Shown: positions 24,572 to 33,331, counted from the stretch's first letter. The stretch: DNA of 53,075 nt from TMED23 sp913054205 (GCA_046582495.1 JAYGEG010000017.1:1-53075), one strand, 5' to 3'. Numbers and translations: made by a program. The notes: generated from the letters alone by a model not told the origin.

Positions 24572-25057
24572 ATGGGACAAGACAAAAATATTCTCACATT
24601 GTTGAAAACTGAATTGGAAGACCAGTTCGGTGGTGGCGGTGTCGACGTTTTCAATAAGTTGAACGTGCGTGACTGGGGCTCGTTTTTTCGCATTGGAGAA
24701 CGACTTTCCTTTGAACATGACGCATTCATTTTACGTGAAGGTCAGTCCGGTGAGGCTGTCTATTTTTTAGCTGATGGCGTTGTTCGAGTGGAACGCCAGA
24801 TCGGTGATGATACGATTGAGCTGGCCCGTATAAATGCGGGTTGCATTTTTGGCGAATTGACTTTCCTCGATGGTGCAGAAATTAGTGCCAATGTAATTGC
24901 CGACGGATATGTCGAGGTGGTTCGCGTCGCCAGCCCTGATCTTCGGAATCTTATGGATGAAGACAGCCGCTTTGCTTCTCATTTTTATCATTCATTCGCG
25001 GTGACCTTGTCACGCCGCCTACGCGCCACCAACAAAATTGTTTCTAAATTGGAATAG
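24572..25057 (+). CDS. Cyclic-nucleotide-binding-domain protein without a DNA-binding domain
   Basis: A 161-residue protein made of one CRP-like beta-roll: REGQSGEAVYFLADGVVRVE, then the phosphate-binding cassette region CIFGELTFLDGAEISANVIA and a C-terminal helix. The canonical cassette is GE-A-L----R-A-V with Arg binding the cyclic phosphate; here that Arg is absent (AEISANVIA), so cAMP binding is doubtful. No helix-turn-helix follows. It ends seven bases before the GMC oxidoreductase start, so the two are co-transcribed, and it may be a regulatory or partner subunit. Confidence 0.85.
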   Translation: MGQDKNILTLLKTELEDQFGGGGVDVFNKLNVRDWGSFFRIGERLSFEHDAFILREGQSGEAVYFLADGVVRVERQIGDDTIELARINAGCIFGELTFLDGAEISANVIADGYVEVVRVASPDLRNLMDEDSRFASHFYHSFAVTLSRRLRATNKIVSKLE

Positions 25058-25063
25058 ATTTCC

Positions 25064-26671
25064 GTGACAAATTTTGACTTCATCATTATTGGAGCCGGGT
25101 CTGCCGGTTGCGTTCTTGCCAATCGGTTGAGTGCAAACCCAGATTGCAATGTGCTGGTCTTGGAGGCCGGCGGTCCTGACAAAGATTGGTTGATCCATAT
25201 CCCCATAGGTGTTGGAAAAATACTTCCTGAACAGCTTTACAACTGGAACTACCTATCAGCGCCGGAACCCCATGTGGACAATCGCAAAATTTATCATCCG
25301 CGCGGAAAAGTTCTCGGCGGTTCATCATCAATCAATATTATGGCCTATGTGCGCGGCCATGCGGGTGACTATGATCGCTGGCGTCAAATGGGTCTATCCG
25401 GATGGAGCTATGATGATGTATTGCCTTATTTCAAAAAAGCCGAAGGGTTCGACAAAGGGGGCGATTTCTATCACGGCGGTGACGGGCCGTTGGGAGTTTC
25501 TTCGCCGGGGATAACTGATCCGTTATATCAAACTTTTGCCGAAGCAGGGCAACAAGCCGGCTATCCGTACACCGATGACTATAATGGCGCTGAGCAAGAA
25601 GGATTTTCACCGCTTCAGTTTACCACGCGCAACGGTAAAAGATCGAGCGCAGCAGTTGCCTATTTGCACCCTGCCTCTGGCCGTCCCAATTTATCAATCA
25701 CCACCAAGGCTCATGTCACTCGAATTCTATTCGAGGGCCAAAAAGCCATCGGCGTTGAATATATACGTGGTGGAAAAATCCAAAAAACCTATGCAGACCG
25801 TGAAGTCATCGTTTCCGGCGGCGCCTATAATTCTCCTCAAACGTTATTGCTGTCAGGGATTGGTCCTGCTGATCATCTCAATGAAATCGGCATTAAACCG
25901 ATCGCCGACGTCAAAGGTGTCGGACAAAATCTTCAAGACCATCCGTCCAATGTGCTGGTTTTTTCGCATAAGGGAAGGTCGCGGTTCGTTGAAAATCTAC
26001 GCTATGATCGTCTCGCCTTGAGTATGATCCGGGCGCAGTTCTTCGGCTCTGGTTTTGCCACGGAAAATCCTTCGCAAGTGACGGCGTTTTTGAAAAGTGA
26101 TCCGGCAGTTGAATTGCCGGACACACAGTTTTTCTGCCGGTCGGCCCCACCAGATGTAAAGCCGTGGTTCCCGTTGTTTAGAAAAGCTGCGTCTAACACG
26201 TTTGTCATACGCACCTGCCAATTGAGGCCAGAGAGCCGGGGATTTGTTGAACTTGGCTCCGACGATCCGATGGCACCGGCAAAAATTCAGAACAATTTTC
26301 TGCAAACGGAAACCGACCGCCGCGTACTTCGTGATTGTGTGAAAATGACCCGCGATATTGTCTCTCAATCTGCTTTTGAGGGTCTTCGCGGCGCTGAATT
26401 GGTGCCGGGGGAAAGCGTCAAAACGGACGATGAAATAGACGCTTTTGTTCGTCAAAATCTCAGCACCGTCTTTCACCCGCTCGGCACCTGTAAAATGGGC
26501 ATCGACGAGGAGGCAGTGGTTGATCCTGACTTAAAGGTGCGAGGTGTCCAAGGCCTACGCGTCGTCGATGCATCGGTCATGCCGGATTTAGTTGGCGGCA
26601 ATATCAACGCGCCGGTGATTATGATTGCTGAAAAAGCCGCCGATATTATTCTTGGGGCTGCTAAGGCTTAA
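25064..26671 (+). CDS. GMC family FAD-dependent oxidoreductase (choline dehydrogenase-like)
   Basis: A 535-residue GMC flavoprotein from GTG 25064. The FAD-binding start is FIIIGAGSAGCVLANRLS, GMC signature 1 is in KVLGGSSSINIMAYVRGHAG, signature 2 is GAYNSPQTLLLSGIGP, and the active-site pair is His471 (VFHPLGTCKMG) and Asn515 (NINAPVIMIAEKAAD). It oxidises a primary alcohol; family members act on choline, alkanols or polyethylene glycol. Paired with a cyclic-nucleotide-domain protein upstream. Its last eleven bases overlap the 3' end of the convergent phytase-like gene. Confidence 0.93.
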   Translation: MTNFDFIIIGAGSAGCVLANRLSANPDCNVLVLEAGGPDKDWLIHIPIGVGKILPEQLYNWNYLSAPEPHVDNRKIYHPRGKVLGGSSSINIMAYVRGHAGDYDRWRQMGLSGWSYDDVLPYFKKAEGFDKGGDFYHGGDGPLGVSSPGITDPLYQTFAEAGQQAGYPYTDDYNGAEQEGFSPLQFTTRNGKRSSAAVAYLHPASGRPNLSITTKAHVTRILFEGQKAIGVEYIRGGKIQKTYADREVIVSGGAYNSPQTLLLSGIGPADHLNEIGIKPIADVKGVGQNLQDHPSNVLVFSHKGRSRFVENLRYDRLALSMIRAQFFGSGFATENPSQVTAFLKSDPAVELPDTQFFCRSAPPDVKPWFPLFRKAASNTFVIRTCQLRPESRGFVELGSDDPMAPAKIQNNFLQTETDRRVLRDCVKMTRDIVSQSAFEGLRGAELVPGESVKTDDEIDAFVRQNLSTVFHPLGTCKMGIDEEAVVDPDLKVRGVQGLRVVDASVMPDLVGGNINAPVIMIAEKAADIILGAAKA

Positions 26672-27641
26672 TCTCGAACATTAGGAGATAGGTGTTTTGT
26701 AAGGGATTAAAATTATCATCTGAAACCAGATACAGATAATTTTTGCCATCACTTCCGGCGCGAACATCAATACCCTCGTAGTTATCGACGACCAGCGGGC
26801 TTTTCATCTCTGCGACTATTTGGCCTTTGAGGACAGCCTTGGGCTGGATCGACTTGTGCGGAATCTTGGCTATTCTCACTGTGCTGCCAAATATGTAAGA
26901 GAACTTGCGTGACAGGATATACACATCGCCATTAGGGGCCGTGGCGGCACCTGAAGGTTTAAAATCTGCATCTCTTTGGTAAAAAATATCATTCCATTTA
27001 TTGTTGCGCCATAACCATCCTCGAACTTGGGTATCGGTTCCCCAATCTTCGGATAAGGCCAGCAAATCTCCATTGAGCAGTCCAGTGAGAGATTCAATGC
27101 CGCCATTTTTAGGGGCCTGATCAAGCTCTGGCGGTTGAGCGAATTTGAAGGTTGGCTTGTCCGAATAAACCAACAATCTGTGATTCCGCTCGAAACTAAC
27201 CAGCAAATCTCCGTTGGGGAGCCGCGTCATCGATTCAGAATCGCCATCATAGGCGGTTTTAAATCCTCTGCCCGCTGCGCCTGCGAGGTTCTCAATCGTT
27301 AAATTACTGAGGTTTTTGAGATCCCCTTTTGTATCGTAGATAAGGGCACCTTCGATTTTGGTGCCGCGGTCACTGATCGCGATAAAGCGCGCACGGTCGT
27401 TTGAAATTGTAAGGGCGGATAGTCCGCCGAACCTGGAATGATCAGACTCGATCCGAAGCCCGCCGCGGTAAATCAAGCCGCCGATTTCGCGCATCGATGG
27501 ATTTTCTTCATTGAGGGCAACGATTTCGGTTTTAAAACCAATCTTCGAGGCGGCTTTGGATATAGAGGTCCAGGCGAGCAGGTGGACACCGGAAAACACG
27601 GCAGCATAAAGAACCAAGATAGCCAGGCGTTTGAAAGCCAT
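26661..27641 (-). CDS. Secreted esterase-like/phytase-like beta-propeller protein
   Basis: 326 residues with an N-terminal signal sequence (LAILVLYAAVFSGVHLLAW), then a propeller of the phytase-like (esterase-like activity) family: GGLSALTISNDRARFIAISD, DSESMTRLPNGDLLVSFERN, GGIESLTGLLNGDLLALSED and DNYEGIDVRAGSDGKNYLYL. The repeated acidic turns (SDRG, GDSES, NYEGID) are probable calcium or phosphate contacts. Exported to the periplasm or beyond. Its 3' end overlaps the GMC gene by eleven bases on the other strand. Substrate unknown. Confidence 0.85.
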   Translation of the reverse strand: MAFKRLAILVLYAAVFSGVHLLAWTSISKAASKIGFKTEIVALNEENPSMREIGGLIYRGGLRIESDHSRFGGLSALTISNDRARFIAISDRGTKIEGALIYDTKGDLKNLSNLTIENLAGAAGRGFKTAYDGDSESMTRLPNGDLLVSFERNHRLLVYSDKPTFKFAQPPELDQAPKNGGIESLTGLLNGDLLALSEDWGTDTQVRGWLWRNNKWNDIFYQRDADFKPSGAATAPNGDVYILSRKFSYIFGSTVRIAKIPHKSIQPKAVLKGQIVAEMKSPLVVDNYEGIDVRAGSDGKNYLYLVSDDNFNPLQNTYLLMFEIKP

Positions 27642-27736
27642 TTTCTAATCCACGCAAGAGCAATTCATACGACAATATTGCTCTTATTTGGGGACGAATT
27701 GTCAGAAAACAAGAGGTGACTGCGATAAGGGAGGCC

Positions 27737-28576
27737 TTACCTCTCTACCGGAAAGCCAACGATTGAGCCCCATTCGGTCCAGGAACCGTCATAGATTTTG
27801 ACGCCTTCATACCCAAGAATGAAGGTCATCGCTGTCCAGGCGAGGGTGGCGCGGTGAGACAGGCGGCAATAGCAGACAATTTCATCAACTTTGCTGGGGT
27901 CTGCGCCCGCCGCATCGAATTTTGCTTTGAGCTCCTCCGCTGATTTGAAGGTGTCGTCCTCGTTTATAAGTTCTTTGAAGAATAAGTGTTTGGCGCCGGG
28001 GATATGTCCACCGCGCTCGGCGCCGTGATCAAACTGGCCGTGTTCCATCACACGCTCGCCGGAATATTCTTCAGGGCTTCTAACGTCAAGTAAGAAGCGG
28101 CCCTCCTTGCCAAGATTGTCCCGCATATTGTCGCGGCCAAGGCGCATCCACTCATTGGGCTGTTGGGTTTTGTAGTCGGCGGGCTCGGTTTCGGGAATGC
28201 TGTCGGTGGTCGGGCGCTCTTCCGCCATCCATTTTGTCCGGCCACCATCCAGCACCATAAGATTAGAGTGGCCCGCCATTGTCAGCGCCCAAAAAGCGTA
28301 GGTGCCGTATTGCACCGGCTCACCATAAAGCACGACGCGGTCTTCTTCGTCGATACCGACTTGGCCAAGACGTTCGGCGAGTTGCTCGGGCGTGACAAAC
28401 TGGCGGTCGGTTTCATGCCAGCAGAGATCTTTCCACCAGAAATTTACCGCGCCCGGAATGTGTTTCTCGGCGTAACCCGCTTCTTCGGCTTTTTTGGCGG
28501 AGACTTCGATGACTTTGATCGTCGGATCAAGCAAACGCTCGGCGAGCCAATCGGTTGAGACAATGGGTGAGGACAT
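27737..28576 (-). CDS. Tandem-rhodanese sulfurtransferase (SseA-like)
   Basis: A 279-residue protein with two rhodanese domains, the size of thiosulfate/3-mercaptopyruvate sulfurtransferases. The first domain has HIPGAVNFWWKDLCW and VVLYGEPVQYGTYAFW; the second has FLLDVRSPEEYSGE, GHIPGAKHLFFKELI and the active-site loop IVCYCRLSHRAT, where Cys237 carries the persulfide. The CRLSHR loop differs from the SseA loop (CGSGVTA) and the rhodanese loop (CRKGVTA). It sits 19 bases downstream of the alcohol dehydrogenase gene on the same strand. Confidence 0.93.
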   Translation of the reverse strand: MSSPIVSTDWLAERLLDPTIKVIEVSAKKAEEAGYAEKHIPGAVNFWWKDLCWHETDRQFVTPEQLAERLGQVGIDEEDRVVLYGEPVQYGTYAFWALTMAGHSNLMVLDGGRTKWMAEERPTTDSIPETEPADYKTQQPNEWMRLGRDNMRDNLGKEGRFLLDVRSPEEYSGERVMEHGQFDHGAERGGHIPGAKHLFFKELINEDDTFKSAEELKAKFDAAGADPSKVDEIVCYCRLSHRATLAWTAMTFILGYEGVKIYDGSWTEWGSIVGFPVER

Positions 28577-28595
28577 AGGATGCTCTTTCTTATTA

Positions 28596-29708
28596 CTAGC
28601 TCATTTTGACGACGACTTTAATCGCGCCATCTGTTTGGTTTTCGGCGTAGCTCATCGCCGTATCCGCTTCTTCCAAGGGGAAAGTATGGGTGTGGATGGG
28701 GGAAGGGTCAAAGCGCTTTTGCTCGAGTAGGCTGGCGGCGCGTTTGACCGCGCTGTTGCCTTCGCCTCTGATGCCGAACATGTAGATATTATTGCTGACG
28801 ACATAGGCGATATCGGTTGGCACCAATTCATTGGTGAAAGCAGCAAGACACACCCGGCCGCCGCGATTGGTCATATGGATGATTTGATTGAGGACCATCG
28901 GCGCACCCGAGGCCTCCACAGTATAATCAGCGCCTTTGCCATCTGTCAGACTTCGGACTTTTTCGACGACGTCTTCTTTAATCGGATCGATGACAATATC
29001 CGCGCCTAATTTTTTGGCCATTTTCCGGCGATCTTCGCGCGGCTCGGACATGATCACCGGCGCAGCGCCCAACGCTTTGGCAATCGCGACAAACATCAAT
29101 CCGATTGGACCGGCACCGGCGACAACAATGCTTTTGCCGGCAATAATGCCGCCCAAAACGTCTATGCCATACATCGCCGTGCCTGCCGTGACCGTGAGAG
29201 TTGCGACCTCATCGCTCATGTAATCCGGCACTCGCACCAATGTGTTGATATTGTTGATCGCATATTCGGCAAAGCCGCCATCGGTAGTGAAGCCATTGGC
29301 GCGGTGGCCTTTGGAGCGATAGCTGTAATTATGGCACGACGTGTACATGCCTTCTCGGCATTTCTGACAGCGTCCGCAGCCGGCGTGGACTTCGACAGCA
29401 ATGCGGTCGCCGGGGCTCCATTCATCGACACCCGGGCCAGTTTTCACAACGGTGCCCATATATTCATGGCCCATGGTGAAATCTTTGTTGAACGGAAGTT
29501 CGCCCTCGACCATCGCCGGTATGCCGTGATGCAGGACTTCGATATCCGTATGACAGACCGCAATCGCACCGATTTTGACCAAGACTTCGGCGGGGCCGGG
29601 CTCCGGCACCGGCTTTTCGATCATTTTCATTTCATGCGGATCGCCGAGAACCCACGCTTTCATGGTTTCCGGAATGTCGTATTCGTTGCCTGTTGTTTTA
29701 TTGCTCAT
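28596..29708 (-). CDS. Zinc-dependent alcohol dehydrogenase (MDR superfamily)
   Basis: A 370-residue medium-chain dehydrogenase. Catalytic zinc ligands are in IAVCHTDIEV and FTMGHEYMG; the structural zinc site is CGRCQKCREGMYTSC. The NAD-binding turn is GAGPIGLMFVAIAKALGA, and the D-binding strand end reads VIMSEPR. GGGGAAG lies ahead of ATG 29708. It is divergent from the PEP-hydrolase-like gene across about 105 bases and co-directional with the rhodanese gene. Substrate unknown; S-hydroxymethyl-glutathione-type enzymes have a different sequence in this region. Confidence 0.93.
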   Translation of the reverse strand: MSNKTTGNEYDIPETMKAWVLGDPHEMKMIEKPVPEPGPAEVLVKIGAIAVCHTDIEVLHHGIPAMVEGELPFNKDFTMGHEYMGTVVKTGPGVDEWSPGDRIAVEVHAGCGRCQKCREGMYTSCHNYSYRSKGHRANGFTTDGGFAEYAINNINTLVRVPDYMSDEVATLTVTAGTAMYGIDVLGGIIAGKSIVVAGAGPIGLMFVAIAKALGAAPVIMSEPREDRRKMAKKLGADIVIDPIKEDVVEKVRSLTDGKGADYTVEASGAPMVLNQIIHMTNRGGRVCLAAFTNELVPTDIAYVVSNNIYMFGIRGEGNSAVKRAASLLEQKRFDPSPIHTHTFPLEEADTAMSYAENQTDGAIKVVVKMS

Positions 29709-29814
29709 CTGTCTTCCCCAATATTATTGTTCTTCTGGCGCAATTATCCTATTGATGGAGAAAATGTAAATCATAATCCGAGATGCGGCTCAAAGAGTGA
29801 GTTGGGAGAGTTTC

Positions 29815-30654
29815 ATGGCAAAATTTTCAAGAGATGAGATTAATGCGCGGCTTCGGGCGGAGCGGGATGCCGGAAGGGCGATTTACAATGCGCTCTGCGG
29901 CACCGGCATCACCGCTAAGATGGCGGCACGCGGCGGCGCTGATCTCATTACCACTCATATTCTGGCTTATTTTCGCATGCAAGGCATGAGCTCGATGGCG
30001 GGTTATTTGCCAATCGGCGACGCCAATGCGATCACCATGGAGCTCGGCGAGCGGGCATTGCTCAGCGTTGTTAAAGAAGCGCCGGTGATTGCCGGTATTC
30101 TCTGCAATGATCCCACCCGCGACATGCACCGCTTTGTCGATCAACTGGCCGAAGCCGGGTTCGACGGTGTGATGAACTGTCCGACGGTCGCGCTGATCGA
30201 CGGCAAATTCAGAAGCGATCTCGAAGAAACCGGCATGGGCTACGCGCTCGAAGTTGATGTTTTGGGTTACGCATCAAGCATTGGCCTGTTCACCAAAGCA
30301 TTTTGCACCACGCCTGATGAAGCCCTTGCCATGGCCGAAGCCGGCGTTGATAACATTATCGTCCATTACGGCAATTCCTCCGGCGGCAGCATTGGCTCCT
30401 CAACTATATTAAGCGATGCAGACTCGCAGGAGCGCACCGCCAATGTCATCGACGCGCTCGAAGCCAAACACAGCGATCTTATTTTTACTTGCCATGGCGG
30501 CGGCATCGAAACACCCGATGATTTTGCGAAATTTTTGGAGGGCGAGCCGCGTTTGGATGGCTACGTCGGCGGCTCCAGCGCTGAGCGCTTCCCGATAGAG
30601 CAATCCGTCCCGGCAACGACCGAGGGCTTCAAAGCAATAAAGTTGAAGCGGTAG
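29815..30654 (+). CDS. Phosphoenolpyruvate hydrolase family TIM-barrel protein
   Basis: ATG 29815 is preferred to a GTG 18 bases earlier because GGGAGAG lies six bases ahead. The 279-residue product is the barrel family annotated as phosphoenolpyruvate hydrolase or 'TIM-barrel signal transduction protein', also found as the C-terminal domain of Tm-1/UPF0261 proteins. Marks are GTGITAKMAARGGADLI, PVIAGILCNDPTRDMHRFVD, FDGVMNCPTVALIDG, DNIIVHYGNSSGGSIGS and FTCHGGGIETPDD near the end. The true reaction of most members is unproved. Divergent from the alcohol dehydrogenase. Confidence 0.88.
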   Translation: MAKFSRDEINARLRAERDAGRAIYNALCGTGITAKMAARGGADLITTHILAYFRMQGMSSMAGYLPIGDANAITMELGERALLSVVKEAPVIAGILCNDPTRDMHRFVDQLAEAGFDGVMNCPTVALIDGKFRSDLEETGMGYALEVDVLGYASSIGLFTKAFCTTPDEALAMAEAGVDNIIVHYGNSSGGSIGSSTILSDADSQERTANVIDALEAKHSDLIFTCHGGGIETPDDFAKFLEGEPRLDGYVGGSSAERFPIEQSVPATTEGFKAIKLKR

Positions 30655-30659
30655 GGAAA

Positions 30660-30810
30660 GCCCCCCCATCCCGACCTTCCCCCTCTAGGGGAGAGGAAGA
30701 AAAAAGTGAAACGGCTCAATGAAACAAATCCAACCTCCCCATTGAAGATAAGGCAATGTATTGAAACAGGGTCTTCCTCCCCTTTGGTGGGGGAGGATCG
30801 AAGAGAGGGT
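30660..30810. repeat. CCCTC/GAGGG palindromic repeats between convergent genes
   Basis: CCCCCATCCCGACCTTCCCC with CTCTAGGGGAGAGGAAG (30660-30700), an AT-rich spacer, then TCTTCCTCCCCTTTGGTGGG continuing to GGAGGATCGAAGAGAGGGTGA (30773-30811). This is the same family as at 14122-14229, with even the order (unit, spacer, unit ending in GAGAGGGTGA) conserved. It fills the gap between the TIM-barrel and DUF559 genes. Confidence 0.68.
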
Positions 30811-30813
30811 GAC

Positions 30814-31179
30814 TTACTTCGCCTCGAATAAATAAGTTCGAATAGTCAGTAAAACGCCTTCGATGTTCTCCATCACTTCATTATTCCAAAAGCGAATAAC
30901 ATTATAACCTTGTCGATTTAGCCAATCTGTTCGTTGCTGATCATAATCGACGCAAAGCGCATGTTGTCCACCGTCCAGCTCAACGATCAATCTAACTTTG
31001 TGACAAACAAAGTCGACAAAGTAGGGACCCATCGAGACCTGTCGCCGAAAATAAAATCCATCCAACTGAAACGCACGGAGTCTTTTCCAAAGCCGCTTTT
31101 CTGCATCGGTGGAATTTAATCTTAATTGTCGCGCTCTTTGATTTGTCAAAATATCACCCTCACCCCGACCCTCTCCCAT
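30814..31179 (-). CDS. DUF559 (Vsr/endonuclease-like) domain protein
   Basis: The DUF559 fold is clear: TDAEKRLWKRLRAFQLDGFY, FRRQVSMGPYFVDFVCHKVR, LIVELDGGQHALCVDYDQQR and VIRFWNNEVMENIEGVL. The Asp and Glu of YFVDF and VELDGGQH form the restriction-endonuclease-like core. ATG 31179 gives about 121 residues, and its first residues (MGEGRGEGD) are translated from a CCCTCTCCCATCAAGGG palindrome, so the repeat supplies the start codon and leader. Such standalone proteins are common, usually surrounded by repeats, with no proven role; they may be selfish or repair-related. Confidence 0.85.
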   Translation of the reverse strand: MGEGRGEGDILTNQRARQLRLNSTDAEKRLWKRLRAFQLDGFYFRRQVSMGPYFVDFVCHKVRLIVELDGGQHALCVDYDQQRTDWLNRQGYNVIRFWNNEVMENIEGVLLTIRTYLFEAK

Positions 31180-31256
31180 CAAGGGAGAGGGGGAAGAATA
31201 GGCGACCGGTTTGGTGGTCGATAGGACGTGCCAAGAAGATGTCCCCGAAGAAATGT

Positions 31257-31329
31257 CGTCACCCTGGACTTGATCCAGGGTCCAGAAATGCATGAAATAA
31301 ACTGGATTCTGGCCTGCGCCAGAATGACG
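31257..31329. repeat. Composite alphaproteobacterial palindromic repeat, second copy
   Basis: CGTCACCCTGGACTTGATCC continuing to AGGGTCCAG (31257-31285), then about 16 bases, then CTGGATTCTGGCCTGCGCCA continuing to GAATGACG (31302-31329). The two hairpins are in inverse orientation, with outer ends CGTCA and TGACG and inner ends TCCAG and CTGGA, the same design as 8633-8722. It sits just beyond the stop of the alcohol dehydrogenase gene and may serve as its terminator. Confidence 0.75.
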
Positions 31330-31337
31330 ATGATAAT

Positions 31338-32351
31338 CTAGGCCGCGTGATCCAAAATGATCTTGATACAGCTGGAATCGCCGCCATCGAGCATGTCGAG
31401 GGCTTTGTTGATCTCACCAAATGAGAAATTGTGGGTGATGAGCGGTTCGAGATTGACGACGCCGCGCTGAACAAAATCGATGCTGGCGGGGTAGTCTTCG
31501 GGCTTGGCGACGCGGGCATTCACAACCTGGATTTCTTTAAAATAAAGATTGTAGAACGGCAGTTCGGCCTGGGTCTGGGTGTAGATGCCAAATGGTAAAA
31601 TGCGCCCGCCAAGGCGGACCAGCTCAATGGCTTGGGCGAGGATGGAGAGTTGGCCAACACTTTCGATCACCAGATCGACGCCGCCTTTCTCGCCGGTGAC
31701 CTCTAATATTTGATCTTTTAGATCCTCTGATGGCGCGAATGTATAATCAGCGCCGAGTTCTTCCGCGAGATCGCGCTTCCATTCAGTCCGCGTCACACCA
31801 ATCACCGGATAGGCGCCATAGGCTTTGGCGAGTTGGACATGCAGCAGACCGGTGACGCCAAGACCAAATACCAGGACAGCCTCGCCGGGTTTTATCCCCG
31901 CCATACGTTGCGCGTGCAGGCAAGTTGTCAACGGCTGGATCAGCGGGGCAACGCCAAGGTCCATGTCTTTGGGCAGCGCATGCACATTACGGCTGGGTGC
32001 GACCATATAATCGGCAAAGCCGCCCGACACATCACGGCCGATCAAGCCGCCATTGGGGCAGAGATTGGTTTGGCCATCCCGGCAGTTGTAACACGAGCCG
32101 CAGTAATAAGCCGGGTCTACAATGACAGGGGTGCCGGGGGAGAGGTCTCCGCCGGAGACAACCTCGCCAACCGTTTCGTGACCCATGATGCGGGGATAGT
32201 CGACTGGGATACCGCCTTGAAAGATTTTCAAATCGGTGCCGCAGATGCCGGTTTTGGTCACCCGGATGAGGGTTTCATCCGGCCCTGCTTCCGGCATATC
32301 GACTTCTTGTTCCACCACTTCTTTCGGAGCAGTGAGCATCATGGATTTCAT
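31338..32351 (-). CDS. Zinc-dependent alcohol/polyol dehydrogenase (MDR superfamily)
   Basis: 337 residues of the sorbitol/threonine dehydrogenase-like MDR group. The catalytic zinc site is TGICGTDLKIFQG and PRIMGHETVGEV; the structural zinc site is CGSCYNCRDGQTNLC. The NAD-binding motif is VFGLGVTGLLHVQLAKAYGA. The family's signature order is complete and the length typical. It begins 14 bases after the D-2-hydroxyacid dehydrogenase stop, so it is in the same transcript and probably under the three TCTTATATAAGA operators upstream of that gene. Likely oxidises a polyol or hydroxy acid in the pathway fed by the Tct transporter. Confidence 0.93.
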   Translation of the reverse strand: MKSMMLTAPKEVVEQEVDMPEAGPDETLIRVTKTGICGTDLKIFQGGIPVDYPRIMGHETVGEVVSGGDLSPGTPVIVDPAYYCGSCYNCRDGQTNLCPNGGLIGRDVSGGFADYMVAPSRNVHALPKDMDLGVAPLIQPLTTCLHAQRMAGIKPGEAVLVFGLGVTGLLHVQLAKAYGAYPVIGVTRTEWKRDLAEELGADYTFAPSEDLKDQILEVTGEKGGVDLVIESVGQLSILAQAIELVRLGGRILPFGIYTQTQAELPFYNLYFKEIQVVNARVAKPEDYPASIDFVQRGVVNLEPLITHNFSFGEINKALDMLDGGDSSCIKIILDHAA

Positions 32352-32365
32352 AGACGTCTATCCAG

Positions 32366-33331
32366 CTATTTAGGCTTAACTGGATATTTTGGCTCGCCGC
32401 CATTGAGGATTGTCGCAACGTCCGTCGCAACAGTCGTCTGCAAATCAAGCAAGGCGTCTTCTGAATAAAAACCGGTATGCGGCGTCAGTACAACGTCATC
32501 TCGACCCAACAATGGGTTGTCGGCTGCAGGTGGCTCTTCCGGCAATACATCCAAGCCGGCGCCGGCAATTTCACCGGCGTCCAAGGCCTTGGCGAGATCA
32601 TCGATATCAACCAATGGCCCGCGCGCGGTATTGATCAGGAAGGCCGAGTTTTTCATCTTTTTGAAGGCGTCCATGTTGAACATATTTTCTGTTTCTGGCG
32701 TCAAAGGCGCGTGAACAGAAACATAATCAGAGCGGCCCAAGAGATCGTCGAGCTCGACTTTTTCAACATTGAGACGGGAGAAAACGTCGTCCGGGCAATA
32801 GGGATCGGAAGCGATGACATTAATGCCAAAAGCTTGCGCTTTGCCGACGATCTGCTGCGGGATATTGCCAAGACCGATGAGGCCAAGGGTTTTACCGCGA
32901 AAGCGACCGATTGGTGTTACGGCGGGCATTTCCCAGCGGCCTTCTGAAGCAAGCTTATTGGCATACGGAATTTTACGCGCGCAAGACAGCAGCAACGCCA
33001 TCGCGTGATCGGATACTTCATCCAGGCAATAGACCGGCGCATAACATACCTGAATGCCTTTTTCAGTGGCGGCGGCGATGTCGATGTTATCGGTACCGAT
33101 GCCAAAACGGCCAATGGCTTTACAATTGTTGAGGCCGGCAATGACTTCGGCATTAATCTGGCTATAGGTCACCAGCAATGCATCAGCATCGGCGGCAACG
33201 GCCAAAATACTTTCGGCCGATGTATCGGCGGACATGCGAAACTCTTCCGTGGTTACGCTTGAAAGTGCTTCGACGGCGAGGTCGAGATTCGGAAATACCG
33301 AGTCTGCGACAGCAATGATTTGATTGGACAT
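32366..33331 (-). CDS. D-isomer-specific 2-hydroxyacid dehydrogenase (CtBP-like group)
   Basis: 321 residues. The NAD motif is LGLIGLGNIPQQIVGKAQAF (GxGxxxx with Pro, as in the C-terminal-binding-protein-like group). The catalytic Arg is in FLINTARGPLVD, Glu in DVLPEEPPA, and His in VVLTPHTGFYSEDA. IGRFGIGTDNIDIAAATEKG and the DEVSDHAMALLLSCARKI segment complete the family order. AAGGGG precedes ATG 33331. It is the first gene of a minus-strand unit transcribed away from the operator-rich gap at 33332-33619. Reduces a 2-oxoacid or oxidises a D-2-hydroxyacid. Confidence 0.94.
   Translation of the reverse strand: MSNQIIAVADSVFPNLDLAVEALSSVTTEEFRMSADTSAESILAVAADADALLVTYSQINAEVIAGLNNCKAIGRFGIGTDNIDIAAATEKGIQVCYAPVYCLDEVSDHAMALLLSCARKIPYANKLASEGRWEMPAVTPIGRFRGKTLGLIGLGNIPQQIVGKAQAFGINVIASDPYCPDDVFSRLNVEKVELDDLLGRSDYVSVHAPLTPETENMFNMDAFKKMKNSAFLINTARGPLVDIDDLAKALDAGEIAGAGLDVLPEEPPAADNPLLGRDDVVLTPHTGFYSEDALLDLQTTVATDVATILNGGEPKYPVKPK

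Noticed and set aside
24572..25057. CRP/FNR transcription factor
   Set aside because: The protein ends after the beta-roll and one helix; no helix-turn-helix region follows.
30660..31329. Genomic island or transposon around the DUF559 gene
   Set aside because: Only palindromic repeats surround it; there are no integrase, transposase or long direct repeats.
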